From Tepidimicrobium sp. (GTDB taxonomy: Bacteria > Bacillota > Clostridia > Tissierellales > Tepidimicrobiaceae): a stretch of DNA of 34,732 nucleotides. Numbering within the stretch: the first letter of the stretch is position 1; every line of letters begins with the position of its first letter. Location of the stretch: positions 1 through 34,732 of the forward strand of contig DUNJ01000018.1 of the NCBI GenBank assembly GCA_012839395.1. Direction: 5' to 3'. Of the stretch, positions 1 to 8,659 are shown one piece after another. The translations under genes were made by a program, and so were the position numbers. The notes under the pieces were generated by a model. That model saw only the letters and a list, made by a program, of their open reading frames with translations, searched no databases and was not told the DNA's origin.

Positions 1-98
1 ATCTCGTTTGGAGATATGTAATGTTCCATCAGGCTAGTGTATCTATCACGTGATAGATACACTAGCCTGATGGAACATTACATATCTCCAAACGAGAT
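1..98. repeat. Perfect 98-bp palindrome at contig start (fold-back)
   Basis: Bases 1-49 are the exact reverse complement of bases 50-98, with no loop and no mismatch. The right arm runs on into a helicase-nuclease reading frame, so the right arm is the genuine copy and the left arm is a mirror of it. A loop-free 49-bp inverted repeat at the very first base is typical of a fold-back chimera made during whole-genome amplification or assembly. A natural cruciform this perfect inside a coding gene would be surprising. The other contig end shows the same kind of junction. Confidence 0.95.
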
Positions 99-2028
99 AG
101 ATGTGGAGATACTGGAAAAGAAGGATCTAGAGGTACCTGACAATGTAGAGGCTAGCGATTATTATAGGCATTATGAGAGTAGGTTGATAGCGAGCAGGAT
201 AAGGGAATTGGTATCCGATGGGGCATTTGAATACGGCGATTTTGCATTGCTATTTAGATCTACCAAATCTATCGATATATATGAGAGAGCGTTAAGAGAG
301 TATGACATACCATATTATAACATAAGCGGCCGGGGTTTTTTCCAAAGTCAGGAGATAATAGATATTATGAATGCATTGAAGGCCATAAGTAACAGGTATG
401 ATACTATATCCACCATAGGTTTTTTGAGAAGCCCTATGGTAGGACTATCCGATAAGGGGATATATTGGCTATTGAGGTATGGGGAAGATAGCATATTGGA
501 GGCAATGGATATAGATATTCTATATATTGACAAGGTAGATAGGGATAATATCGCAAGGGCCAAAGAAATTTTAAACAAATTTATGATCAAAAAAAGTTTG
601 CACGGGATCCACCGATTAACAAAGGAACTTATAGATCAAACCTATTATAAGGAAACCCTCTTGCTTCAAAGAGGTGGAAAACAGGCAGCTGCTAATCTAT
701 ATAAGTTTATGGATATTGCTAGAGATTTTGATAACAGCATCGCTGGCTCATTAGAGGATTTTATAGATTATATCGATAGTTTGGAAAACACGGATGAATC
801 CCAGGCTAAGATTGAAACAGAAGATGCCGATGTAGTTAAGATAATGACTATTCACAAATCCAAGGGGTTGCAATTTCCAGTAGTGATAGTGCCCCAGATG
901 TCCAGAAGATTTAATTACCAGCAGCCCTATGCATTGTTGGGTAAGGATAGGGGTATTGGCATAAGGTATGATGATAAGGCTATTCTATATAACGAGTTGA
1001 AGGAAGATCTATTGCAAAGGGAAAATGAAGAAAATCAAAGGATATTGTATGTAGCGATGACCAGGGCAAAGGAAAGGCTTATGATAGGAAATCAAGGTAA
1101 TATTATGGGGTTTAAAGCCATGATAAAGGGATTAATAGATATGGAGCAAGTGGATATAATAGAGGATATCAAGGAGCAGGACGTTTCTAAGAGGTCGGTA
1201 AAATCGTTTCAGGAGGATCTGTTGAAACCTAAAACCCTTAAATGGAAAGCATCTCCACTAGCAAGACAAATACCTGGATATAATCGGAGAAGCTTTTCTA
1301 ACTTTAGCATATCGCAGTATATGGAGTTTAGACAATGCAGAAGGCGATTTTTTATGAAGTATTATAAGAGGTTACCTTTCCATGGCATTAAAATGGATAG
1401 GGATATGAAAGGGGAATTGGTGGGCTCCAAAGGATTAGATCCTATTACTAGAGGAAATATAGTTCATAAATTTTGTGAATACTATAGAGAAGGCATTAAT
1501 CCAAAGGAGCTAATAGGGAATGTGGTTAAATCCTTTGGGATAGATTACAGCACAGATATAATGCGGGAATTAAATCCCTACATAGAAAATTATTTGAGGT
1601 ATTATAATGAAGATTATAGCCATTTCTATGTGGAAAAGGAATTTTACCTAAAGGCTGGAGATAATTATATAAGCGGCGTTATAGATAGAATAAATATAAA
1701 AGATGGAAAAGCGGAGATACTAGATTTTAAGACCAACAGGGTTTACAACAAAAAACATCTACTCAATATATATGAACCCCAATTACAGCTATATGCTCAC
1801 GCCTTTCAGCAGATAAGTGGCATAGAGGTGAAGACCGCTAAGATTCTATTTTTGGAAACCGGCGATCTAGAAGGTGTTGATATAAGTGAGGATGAATTGG
1901 AAAAAAATTTCAATAATATAAAGAATTTTATTCAATTCGTTATAGAGCATAGTTCTATTGAAGACTATGAAAAGAACATGGATTGTGAGAGTGATTGCAA
2001 ATATAGGGTATTATGTAATATAAGATAG
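37..2028 (+). CDS. AddA-like UvrD/RecB-family helicase-nuclease, C-terminal part (5' truncated)
   Basis: Predicted ATP-dependent helicase fused to a PD-(D/E)XK nuclease, of the type that processes double-strand breaks for RecA loading. Visible motifs are helicase motif V (TIHKSKGLQFPVV, ~residue 270), motif VI (LYVAMTRAKERL, ~345), and the RecB-type nuclease core RGNIVHKF, GVIDR and ILDFKT. Cysteines at QCRRRF and in the C-terminal CESDCKYRVLC pattern could form the four ligands of an iron-sulfur cluster. In classical AddAB the cluster is described for AddB, so this may be a related single-chain helicase-nuclease and no symbol is given. Walker A and motifs Ia-III are missing because the contig begins inside the gene. 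The ATG at 37 lies in the mirrored arm of the terminal palindrome, so the first about five residues are artefact and real sequence starts near base 50. The next gene follows after 20 bases. Confidence 0.85.
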   Translation: MYLSRDRYTSLMEHYISPNEIDVEILEKKDLEVPDNVEASDYYRHYESRLIASRIRELVSDGAFEYGDFALLFRSTKSIDIYERALREYDIPYYNISGRGFFQSQEIIDIMNALKAISNRYDTISTIGFLRSPMVGLSDKGIYWLLRYGEDSILEAMDIDILYIDKVDRDNIARAKEILNKFMIKKSLHGIHRLTKELIDQTYYKETLLLQRGGKQAAANLYKFMDIARDFDNSIAGSLEDFIDYIDSLENTDESQAKIETEDADVVKIMTIHKSKGLQFPVVIVPQMSRRFNYQQPYALLGKDRGIGIRYDDKAILYNELKEDLLQRENEENQRILYVAMTRAKERLMIGNQGNIMGFKAMIKGLIDMEQVDIIEDIKEQDVSKRSVKSFQEDLLKPKTLKWKASPLARQIPGYNRRSFSNFSISQYMEFRQCRRRFFMKYYKRLPFHGIKMDRDMKGELVGSKGLDPITRGNIVHKFCEYYREGINPKELIGNVVKSFGIDYSTDIMRELNPYIENYLRYYNEDYSHFYVEKEFYLKAGDNYISGVIDRINIKDGKAEILDFKTNRVYNKKHLLNIYEPQLQLYAHAFQQISGIEVKTAKILFLETGDLEGVDISEDELEKNFNNIKNFIQFVIEHSSIEDYEKNMDCESDCKYRVLCNIR

Positions 2029-2048
2029 GATTAAGTGGGGTGTTGTAG

Positions 2049-2258
2049 TTGCTATGGATGGGAGCAGCATTTTTAGCATTGGGCTTTTTTATTATACTCA
2101 ATGAAAGATATTCTATTGAAACGATAGGTAATAGGAGGAATATGGTTAAAAGGGCGGTAAAAGAGAATAGATCTATACTGGGTAGATATAAATTGGCTTT
2201 AAGTATATTTTCAATAATGTTAGGTATATTCTGCGTTGTAAATTATATTATATTTTAA
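2049..2258 (+). CDS. Small two-helix membrane protein, unknown function
   Basis: A 69-residue protein read from a TTG codon six bases after GGGGTG, which serves as ribosome site; an ATG three codons later is an alternative. Two hydrophobic helices (about residues 3-17 and 49-68) flank a basic, Arg/Lys-rich cytoplasmic-looking segment (RRNMVKRAVKENRS). I do not recognise the family. It is squeezed between the helicase-nuclease and a large membrane protein, with 20 bases before it and a few after, so the three probably share a transcript. The tight spacing and fitting ribosome site are the main reasons to believe it is a real gene. Confidence 0.6.
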   Translation: MLWMGAAFLALGFFIILNERYSIETIGNRRNMVKRAVKENRSILGRYKLALSIFSIMLGIFCVVNYIIF

Positions 2259-2266
2259 GGATGTTC

Positions 2267-4168
2267 ATGATGAGAAAAAGTCTTTCAATCATAGTATTGG
2301 CCTTGATGCTACTATTTGTGATTACCAATAAATCTTATGCAATAGATAAAAAATCTATAGTAATCCTATTGGATGAATTGGATTTGGATGATGCAAGTAA
2401 GTTACTTTCCGATGTGGGATTTGGGATAGGTTTTATGAACCTAAAAACTAGAAAACCCTATTCCTTTGAAAGCTTATATTTTTCCATAGGGGTGGGGAGG
2501 AAGGTTGGAGTTGAATCGAAGCATTATAAAGGGCTATATAAAGATATAGACGGAAGTATAAATATAATAGGATTTAAAGATATGCTGGATGAAATATATG
2601 ATTTCAATCATATAGATATGAAGTTGTTGGGAAATAGGTTAAGGAACAAGGGTATATCCTATATGGGAAATGATTCTTCGGCTATTATTGGAGCAGATGA
2701 TCGTGGAAGGCTCAAGTCAGGAGAAATAGAGCTTGTATATGATGAGAAATGGCTAATAGATAACACGAATCGCCACCTATCTAAATCTCAGATCCTTATA
2801 CTATCCTATAATATAGATAATAGGGAGGGAAGGTTAAACCTCCTTAAAAACTATATAAAAAAGTTGAAGGGGACTAGCATTTTGATAGTCCCTAAATCCA
2901 TTTCTGGGGGTATGAGGCATATAATTAATAGGAGTATAGTACCTGTAGCATATATAGATGGAAACAAAAAGGGTATGCTCCAAAGTATTTCCACCAATAG
3001 GGAAGGATTTATTACCTTGGAGGATATATCGGTGGAATTGCTTAATAATAGTGAAGAAGATGATGCCCTAGCCATAGGTAATAGGATAAATATATTAAAG
3101 AAAAAAGATAGTATATCTCATGTTAGAAGTATATTTAAAAGGACTATCAATTTGATGGCTATAGCTTACTTATTTCATGGGCTGGTATGTATTGCACAAG
3201 TCTATTCTGCATACTACATATATAGGGGTAGTAAGGAAGGATTTGATAGGATAAATTTCTACAATCATTTGATAGTTGTAAATATATTTATATCCATATT
3301 GATGGGAATATCCAATTTACATATAAATATAGCATTATACTTACTTATAAATTTACTTACAACCTATCTTGTTACCGTATTTATAATGGGGAGAGCTATA
3401 GATCCCATAGGTTTATTTGCAACATTGACCTATATACTTATAATATTTGGCATATTCTTTAATCCAGAAATACTCTATAATTCCTATATAGGGTTTAACA
3501 ACCTGTTTTATGGAGTTAGGTATTATGGATTGAATAATGGAGTAATGGGGGTATTGCTAGCCTCATCTATAGTTAGCTATTTATTTATTAGAAAACTGAT
3601 TTCAAGTGAGTTTTGGAACAAAGCGATTTGCATTGCTTATTTTATGTTGAATATTATAGCTTTATCGGCTAATTATGGAGCAAATACAGGCGGGTTTATA
3701 ACATCTACATTGTTATTTTTGATAATGATATATATATACATATTGGATAGGAGATTTAGTTTAGCTAGTCTATCTATCCTAATATTTATTGGTCTAATAA
3801 TTTTCATTTCAAATATGTATTTTGATTATCTTAGCACGGAAAAAAGTCATGCTATAGATTTTTTATTGAGACTGAAAACCTTAGGGATAGGCGAAGTGGT
3901 GAATATTTACAGGGTTAAGGTAGGGGAATTCATTAAATTGACCATATTACCGCCCTTCAGTGTCGCATTGATATCCCAGATATATTCTTTAGAAAGATTA
4001 TTTAGTATTGTAGATATACCCGATAAAAGGAAAGGAAGGATAATCCTCATAGTGGGATTAGCGGCATTTTTATTAAATGATACAGGAATAATAGCCTTTA
4101 TATATATGTTGCACTATTTGATATCCTTATGGGTCCATAATAACATATTATCTATTCCTAAGACTTAG
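2267..4168 (+). CDS. Large polytopic membrane protein with extracytoplasmic alkaline-phosphatase-like N-terminal half
   Basis: About 633 residues. An N-terminal signal/anchor helix (LSIIVLALMLLFVI) is followed by a ~260-residue soluble part, then about ten membrane helices from ~residue 290. The soluble part starts with a beta-strand and acidic turn (SIVILLDELDLDD), followed by MNLKT and LYFSIGVGRK. This arrangement resembles a family of exported, degenerate alkaline-phosphatase-fold membrane proteins in Gram-positive bacteria, in which an 'NVRT...LTLGAGNR' stretch follows the first strand. The late NDTGIIAF motif also fits that group. The assignment rests on memory of the family's look and is uncertain; catalytic metal ligands are not obvious. 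Start: AAGG at 2257-2260 is well placed for the ATG at 2267, and ATG at 2261 is too close. It probably acts at the cell envelope. Confidence 0.6.
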   Translation: MMRKSLSIIVLALMLLFVITNKSYAIDKKSIVILLDELDLDDASKLLSDVGFGIGFMNLKTRKPYSFESLYFSIGVGRKVGVESKHYKGLYKDIDGSINIIGFKDMLDEIYDFNHIDMKLLGNRLRNKGISYMGNDSSAIIGADDRGRLKSGEIELVYDEKWLIDNTNRHLSKSQILILSYNIDNREGRLNLLKNYIKKLKGTSILIVPKSISGGMRHIINRSIVPVAYIDGNKKGMLQSISTNREGFITLEDISVELLNNSEEDDALAIGNRINILKKKDSISHVRSIFKRTINLMAIAYLFHGLVCIAQVYSAYYIYRGSKEGFDRINFYNHLIVVNIFISILMGISNLHINIALYLLINLLTTYLVTVFIMGRAIDPIGLFATLTYILIIFGIFFNPEILYNSYIGFNNLFYGVRYYGLNNGVMGVLLASSIVSYLFIRKLISSEFWNKAICIAYFMLNIIALSANYGANTGGFITSTLLFLIMIYIYILDRRFSLASLSILIFIGLIIFISNMYFDYLSTEKSHAIDFLLRLKTLGIGEVVNIYRVKVGEFIKLTILPPFSVALISQIYSLERLFSIVDIPDKRKGRIILIVGLAAFLLNDTGIIAFIYMLHYLISLWVHNNILSIPKT

Positions 4169-4249
4169 GCGAGTGTTCCCATTTAATACATACCCCCCAA
4201 TAGACAGGTTATGTAAAATCTTTAAGGAAACACTATATTGATTATAGCA

Positions 4250-4551
4250 ATTAATGTCAGCCATCTAAAGTTGAGGGGCAGAAATCTTATTATCATCATT
4301 GGAGCTAAGGATACGACTGTAAGGATAAATAGCGATTTACATAAAGCCTCATGCCAACTACCCACAATTACGCCCTATTCCATTGAATATGGAAGCAATG
4401 GAAGGTTCTAGGGAAATAACAGGAATTCTTTTTAGTACATTCATAATGATATTCGCAACTATAATTGGAATCCATTTGACCCCCTGGAAGGATATAATGA
4501 GGTATTTTATGGGTAGAAGTACCTATGAGCTGCCTCGGATATTGGGGTAAT
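4250..4551 (+). pseudogene. Decayed membrane-protein remnant between the membrane protein and the ABC exporter
   Basis: The gap 4169-4636 has no intact gene but contains protein-like stretches in more than one frame. One reads AINVSHLKLRGRNLIIIIGA near 4247-4306. Another begins EGSREITGILFSTF near 4393 and continues ATIIGIHLTPWKDIM to a stop at 4549-4551. Hydrophobic helices flanked by basic residues, with the reading frame lost between them, suggest a small membrane protein broken by frameshifts or deletion. I could not name the family. The ABC exporter follows 85 bases later on the same strand. Confidence 0.4.
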
Positions 4552-4636
4552 TGCAAAAGATAAATGGAGATGATACAATGATTGTCACCGCATAATTAGA
4601 TTATGAAATTTGATTTTGAAGGGGGGAATAGGGAAG

Positions 4637-6364
4637 TTGCTTAAAAAATTTGCTTCCTATTATAGTTCGCATAAGAAGTTGTTTGCATTGGATATGTTCT
4701 GTGCATTACTTGTGGCCGTATTTGATTTAATATTTCCCATGGTTTCGAGGAATATTGTCAATGTAATCATCCCAGAGGGAAGGATGGATCTCCTAGTTAA
4801 ATGGACCGTTATAATGATTATAATGTTCATATTTAGATATGTAAGTTACTATATAGTATCCTATTGGGGACATGTTTTAGGCGTATATATTGAACATGAT
4901 ATGAGAAGAGATCTCTTTTCACACCTGCAGACCCTATCCTTTGAATACTATGATAATACGAAAACCGGCCATATAATGTCTAGGCTGGTAAATGATCTAA
5001 GAGATATTACCGAATTAGCCCACCACGGGCCAGAGGATATATTTATTTCTACAACGATGCTGGTAGGTTCATTTATATTGTTGGTGAGAATAGAATGGCG
5101 GTTGACTCTAATCATATTTTCTTCCATTCCATTTATGATTTGGTTTGCCATATCTAAAAGGAAAAAGATGGAGGAGTCCTTCAGAGAGGTTAGAAGAAAA
5201 ATAGCTAATATAAATGCTCAGCTGGAGAATAGTATCTCTGGCATAAGGGTAGCTCAGTCCTTCACCAACGAGGATTACGAAATAGAAAAGTTTGCTAAAG
5301 GAAATCATCAGTTTAAGGAAGCTAGAAAGCATTCCTATAAGATTATGGCAGAATTTGCTGCAGGCATAGGTCTAACTACCAATGTGCTCAACCTATTGGT
5401 GATTAGCGCGGGAGGATACTTCATCTATAGGGGCTATATAAATGTTGGGGATTTAGTTGCTTATATGCTGTATGTAAACTTCTTTATGCAGCCTATAAGA
5501 AGGTTATCGGATTTTATGCAACAATTTCAAGATGGTATGAGTGGATTTGAGAGGTTTGTAGAGGTGTTGGAGATCGAACCGGATATAGTAGATAAGGAAG
5601 ATGCTATAGAGCTAAAGGATGTAAAAGGGAATATCAAATTTGAAGGGGTATCCTTTAGCTATGCCGATGATAAGGATAAGGTTCTATCCAATCTAAATCT
5701 AGAGATTCAACAGGGTAAAACAGTTGCCATTGTAGGTCCATCCGGCGCAGGTAAGACCACCTTGTGTCATTTGATACCTAGATTCTATGAAATAGATGAA
5801 GGACGAATATTTATCGATGGCATAAATATAAATGATATCAAACTAAAATCCCTTAGGCAGAATATTGGACTAGTACAACAAGATGTGTTTTTATTTACAG
5901 GCACCATAATGGACAATATATCCTATGGGGATCCTAGCAAATCGGAGGAGGAAATAATAGAGGCAGCTAAGAAGGCACGTATCCATGATTTTATATCCAC
6001 ATTGCCTAATGGATATGACACCTATATAGGGGAGAAGGGAGTAATGCTATCAGGGGGACAGAAGCAGAGAATATCCATAGCGAGGTTATTCTTGAAGAAT
6101 CCACCTATTTTAATATTGGATGAGGCCACCTCAGCGTTAGATAATGAAACTGAAATACAAATTCAATCCTCATTGGAAGAATTGTCTAAGGGAAGAACAA
6201 CCTTGATAATTGCCCATAGACTATCTACCATAAAGAACGCTGATGAGATATTGGTATTAACGGACAAGGGAATTGCTGAAAAGGGAAGCCACGAGAAATT
6301 GCTGGATAAGGGCTCTATATATGCGAATCTATATAAATCCCAATTTGGGGGCTTAGTATCATAA
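4637..6364 (+). CDS. ABC exporter, fused permease-ATPase half-transporter (MsbA/BmrA type)
   Basis: Predicted homodimeric ATP-driven exporter in the cytoplasmic membrane. The N-terminal ~310 residues hold six membrane helices (type I exporter fold). The C-terminal ATPase carries Walker A (GPSGAGKTT), Q-loop (LVQQDVFLF), signature (LSGGQKQR), Walker B with catalytic Glu (ILILDEATSALD) and H-loop (IIAHRLSTI), all intact. Substrate cannot be read from the sequence; lipids, drugs and peptides are typical of the family. Start: the frame is open from a TTG at 4610, but AAGGGGGGAA at 4619-4628 fits the TTG at 4637, giving an N-terminus (LKKFASYYSSHKKLF) typical of the family. Length 575 residues, normal. 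It is followed by a terminator and appears monocistronic. Confidence 0.93.
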   Translation: MLKKFASYYSSHKKLFALDMFCALLVAVFDLIFPMVSRNIVNVIIPEGRMDLLVKWTVIMIIMFIFRYVSYYIVSYWGHVLGVYIEHDMRRDLFSHLQTLSFEYYDNTKTGHIMSRLVNDLRDITELAHHGPEDIFISTTMLVGSFILLVRIEWRLTLIIFSSIPFMIWFAISKRKKMEESFREVRRKIANINAQLENSISGIRVAQSFTNEDYEIEKFAKGNHQFKEARKHSYKIMAEFAAGIGLTTNVLNLLVISAGGYFIYRGYINVGDLVAYMLYVNFFMQPIRRLSDFMQQFQDGMSGFERFVEVLEIEPDIVDKEDAIELKDVKGNIKFEGVSFSYADDKDKVLSNLNLEIQQGKTVAIVGPSGAGKTTLCHLIPRFYEIDEGRIFIDGININDIKLKSLRQNIGLVQQDVFLFTGTIMDNISYGDPSKSEEEIIEAAKKARIHDFISTLPNGYDTYIGEKGVMLSGGQKQRISIARLFLKNPPILILDEATSALDNETEIQIQSSLEELSKGRTTLIIAHRLSTIKNADEILVLTDKGIAEKGSHEKLLDKGSIYANLYKSQFGGLVS

Positions 6365-6374
6365 AAGATCAAAA

Positions 6375-6415
6375 AAAGCCTTCTTTGCGCATTATTTAGA
6401 TGCAAGGAAGGCTTT
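6375..6415 (+). terminator. Rho-independent terminator after the ABC exporter
   Basis: A 14-bp stem (AAAGCCTTCTTTGC pairing with GCAAGGAAGGCTTT, one G-U pair) with a short AT-rich loop ends in a TTTT run just after the exporter stop codon. The upstream A-run would act as a T-run on the other strand, so it could work in both directions. Confidence 0.85.
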
Positions 6416-6540
6416 TACTATGGCAGAAACGGCCATATATATGTCATAAATTTGTAATGAATAATTGGGCCTTTTATAGTATCCTATATGTATATGCCAA
6501 CTTTTTTAAATTTTTTAGCAAAGGCGGAAGGAGGATATCT

Positions 6541-7239
6541 ATGGACTTAGCTGGCAACATACTCATTGTGGAGGATGAAGAATCCATAAGAAAGTTTGTT
6601 AGGATAAATCTTGAGAGGGCCAATTTTTTGGTTAGGGAGGCTGAAACAGGTGAGGAAGGGCTTAGGATTGTGCAGGAAGAAGAGATAGATTTAGTGGTAC
6701 TTGATATAATGTTGCCTGGCATAGATGGGTTTGAGGTGTGTAAAAAGTTGAGGGAACAATTTCCTAGAATCGGAATAATAATGCTTACCGCAAAATCCCA
6801 AGATATTGACAGGATTATAGGGTTGGAACATGGAGCAGATGATTATATGGTAAAGCCTTTCAATCCAAGGGAATTGGTCCTTAGGATAGAATCCCTTCTC
6901 AGAAGGATTAAAGGATCTATAGGGGAAGCACCTAATATGATCATTTATGACCCTTTTACTATGGATACATATTCTAGAAAGTTTTTTAAAAGTCAAAGCA
7001 AAATAGATTTAACTCCTACGGAATTCTCAATAATAAAGCTATTCATTGGTAACCCAGGTAGAGCCTTTACTAGGGATGAAATATTGAATTTAGTCTGGGG
7101 ATACGATTTTATGGGGGATTCAAAGATTGTGGATGTGAATATAAGGCGATTGCGTTCTAAGATAGAGGATGAACCTAGTAAGCCTTATTATATTGAAACC
7201 GTGTGGGGATTAGGCTATAGGTGGAGAGATAAGGAATAA
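6541..7239 (+). CDS. OmpR/PhoB-family response regulator
   Basis: Two-component transcription factor of 232 residues: receiver domain (1-120) and winged-helix DNA-binding domain (~135-230). Phosphorylation-site residues are present: acidic pocket E11/D12, phospho-acceptor D55 (VVLDIMLPG), T83 and K105 (MVKPFNP). The output domain shows the conserved LTPTEFSIIKLF and RGLGYR-like end (VWGLGYRW). Start: the frame is open from 6400, but GGAGGATATCT just before the ATG at 6541 and the family N-terminus fix the start there. The partner kinase follows after 16 bases and a lipoprotein follows the kinase, so the regulator probably controls an envelope response. Confidence 0.96.
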   Translation: MDLAGNILIVEDEESIRKFVRINLERANFLVREAETGEEGLRIVQEEEIDLVVLDIMLPGIDGFEVCKKLREQFPRIGIIMLTAKSQDIDRIIGLEHGADDYMVKPFNPRELVLRIESLLRRIKGSIGEAPNMIIYDPFTMDTYSRKFFKSQSKIDLTPTEFSIIKLFIGNPGRAFTRDEILNLVWGYDFMGDSKIVDVNIRRLRSKIEDEPSKPYYIETVWGLGYRWRDKE

Positions 7240-7255
7240 CTTTTAGGAGGACAAC

Positions 7256-8659
7256 ATGAAATCCAGTATAAGAAAAAGGCTAGTAGGAAACTTTATGTTA
7301 GTTATAATCATCACCGTGGTGATACTGGAGATATTCCTATTCAATGGAGTGCGACATTATTATTATAGAGGTATAGAGGAGATACTATTCAATCAACTAT
7401 TATTTACATCGGATATCTATTCTAGGTACTTTTCTGCTACAAACCTAGAGGATATGATAATCGATGATATAGATGTATTTTTATATCAAACAGATGCCCA
7501 GGTTCAAATATTAAATTTGGAAGGTAAGGTGTTAATGGATTCAATAGGAGTAATCCATCAATTCAATGCAATAGATACTAGCGATATATTAATGGCCTTG
7601 GATGGGGAAAAAGGGGTTTGGATTGGAAGTGTGGAATATGATACATCACCAGTTATGGCGATATCATATCCATTGAAGATAGAAGATAGGATTGTAGGTG
7701 TATTGAGGTTTATTACATCCCTTGAGGAAACAAACAGCATAATAAATAGTATTGCTAAGGTATTACTTATATTTGGATTGGTGGTAATTTTCATATCTGG
7801 AGGGGTTAGTCTCTTATTAGCCAACACCATAATAAAACCATTGGAAGATATAACGAAGGTGGCAGAAAAGATGGCCGCTGGTCAGCTGAAAGTTAGATCC
7901 GGAACAAAATTTAATGATGAGATTGGGAAACTTTCCGACACTTTAAATTATATGGCTGACGAGCTTATAAGAAAGGAACAGCTTAAAAATGATTTCATAT
8001 CTTCCATATCCCACGAACTGAGAACCCCCCTAACTTCCATCAAGGGTTGGGCTATCACTCTACAAGGAGCACAATTGAGTAAAAATCCCCTGTTTAAAGA
8101 TGGATTAAAGATAATAGAGCAGGAAAGCGATAGGTTGGGGAATATGGTAGATGAACTACTAGATTTTTCGAAATTTGTATCTGGAAGGATTGCCTTGAAT
8201 AGGGAAGAGGTGGATATTGGGGATATAGTGGATAGGATTAGCAAGCAATTACAGCCTAAGGCGAAGGAATCCAATATATCTTTAAAGGTTTTTCAAGAAT
8301 CAAACTTACCCATTATACTTGCCGATGTAAATAGGGTCAAGCAAGTGTTTATCAATCTGTTAGACAATGCGTTTAAATTTACACCTAAGGGGGGCAAGGT
8401 TTCGGTAAAAACTAGTCATAAAAAGGATATGGTAGTAATTGAAATAGAGGATAACGGTTCCGGAATAGCCAAGGAGGATATTCCACATATTAAGGAAAGA
8501 TTTTATAAGGGAAAAAATAGCAGATCAAATAGCGGATTGGGGCTTTCTATATGCGATGAAATAATGGATCTGCATGGTGGTTCTATGGAAATAGAAAGTC
8601 AATTGAATAAGGGGACAAAGGTTAAAGTGTCCTTTCCAATAGGGAGTGGTACAAGGTGA
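7256..8659 (+). CDS. Membrane sensor histidine kinase
   Basis: 467 residues. Two membrane helices (about 12-30 and 165-190) bracket an extracytoplasmic sensor of ~130 residues, followed by a HAMP linker (ANTIIKPLEDITKVAEKM), the HisKA domain with phospho-accepting H253 (SSISHELRTPLTSIKGW), and a HATPase domain with N-box (NLLDNAFKFTPKGG), G1 (DNGSGI) and G2 (GLGLSI). All catalytic boxes look intact. The strong AGGAGG site before the ATG and the 16-base gap after the response regulator show a co-transcribed pair. The sensor fold resembles the single Cache/PAS-like domains of WalK/PhoR-type kinases. The ligand is unknown. The lipoprotein start codon overlaps its stop. Confidence 0.95.
   Translation: MKSSIRKRLVGNFMLVIIITVVILEIFLFNGVRHYYYRGIEEILFNQLLFTSDIYSRYFSATNLEDMIIDDIDVFLYQTDAQVQILNLEGKVLMDSIGVIHQFNAIDTSDILMALDGEKGVWIGSVEYDTSPVMAISYPLKIEDRIVGVLRFITSLEETNSIINSIAKVLLIFGLVVIFISGGVSLLLANTIIKPLEDITKVAEKMAAGQLKVRSGTKFNDEIGKLSDTLNYMADELIRKEQLKNDFISSISHELRTPLTSIKGWAITLQGAQLSKNPLFKDGLKIIEQESDRLGNMVDELLDFSKFVSGRIALNREEVDIGDIVDRISKQLQPKAKESNISLKVFQESNLPIILADVNRVKQVFINLLDNAFKFTPKGGKVSVKTSHKKDMVVIEIEDNGSGIAKEDIPHIKERFYKGKNSRSNSGLGLSICDEIMDLHGGSMEIESQLNKGTKVKVSFPIGSGTR

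Noticed and set aside
1..98. Natural cruciform or mobile-element terminus at the contig start
   Set aside because: The right arm is coding sequence of a helicase-nuclease, the repeat is perfect with no loop, and the other contig end shows the same artefact.
6400..6540. 47-residue N-terminal extension of the OmpR-type regulator
   Set aside because: It would run through the terminator region; the ATG at 6541 has a strong ribosome site and matches the family start.
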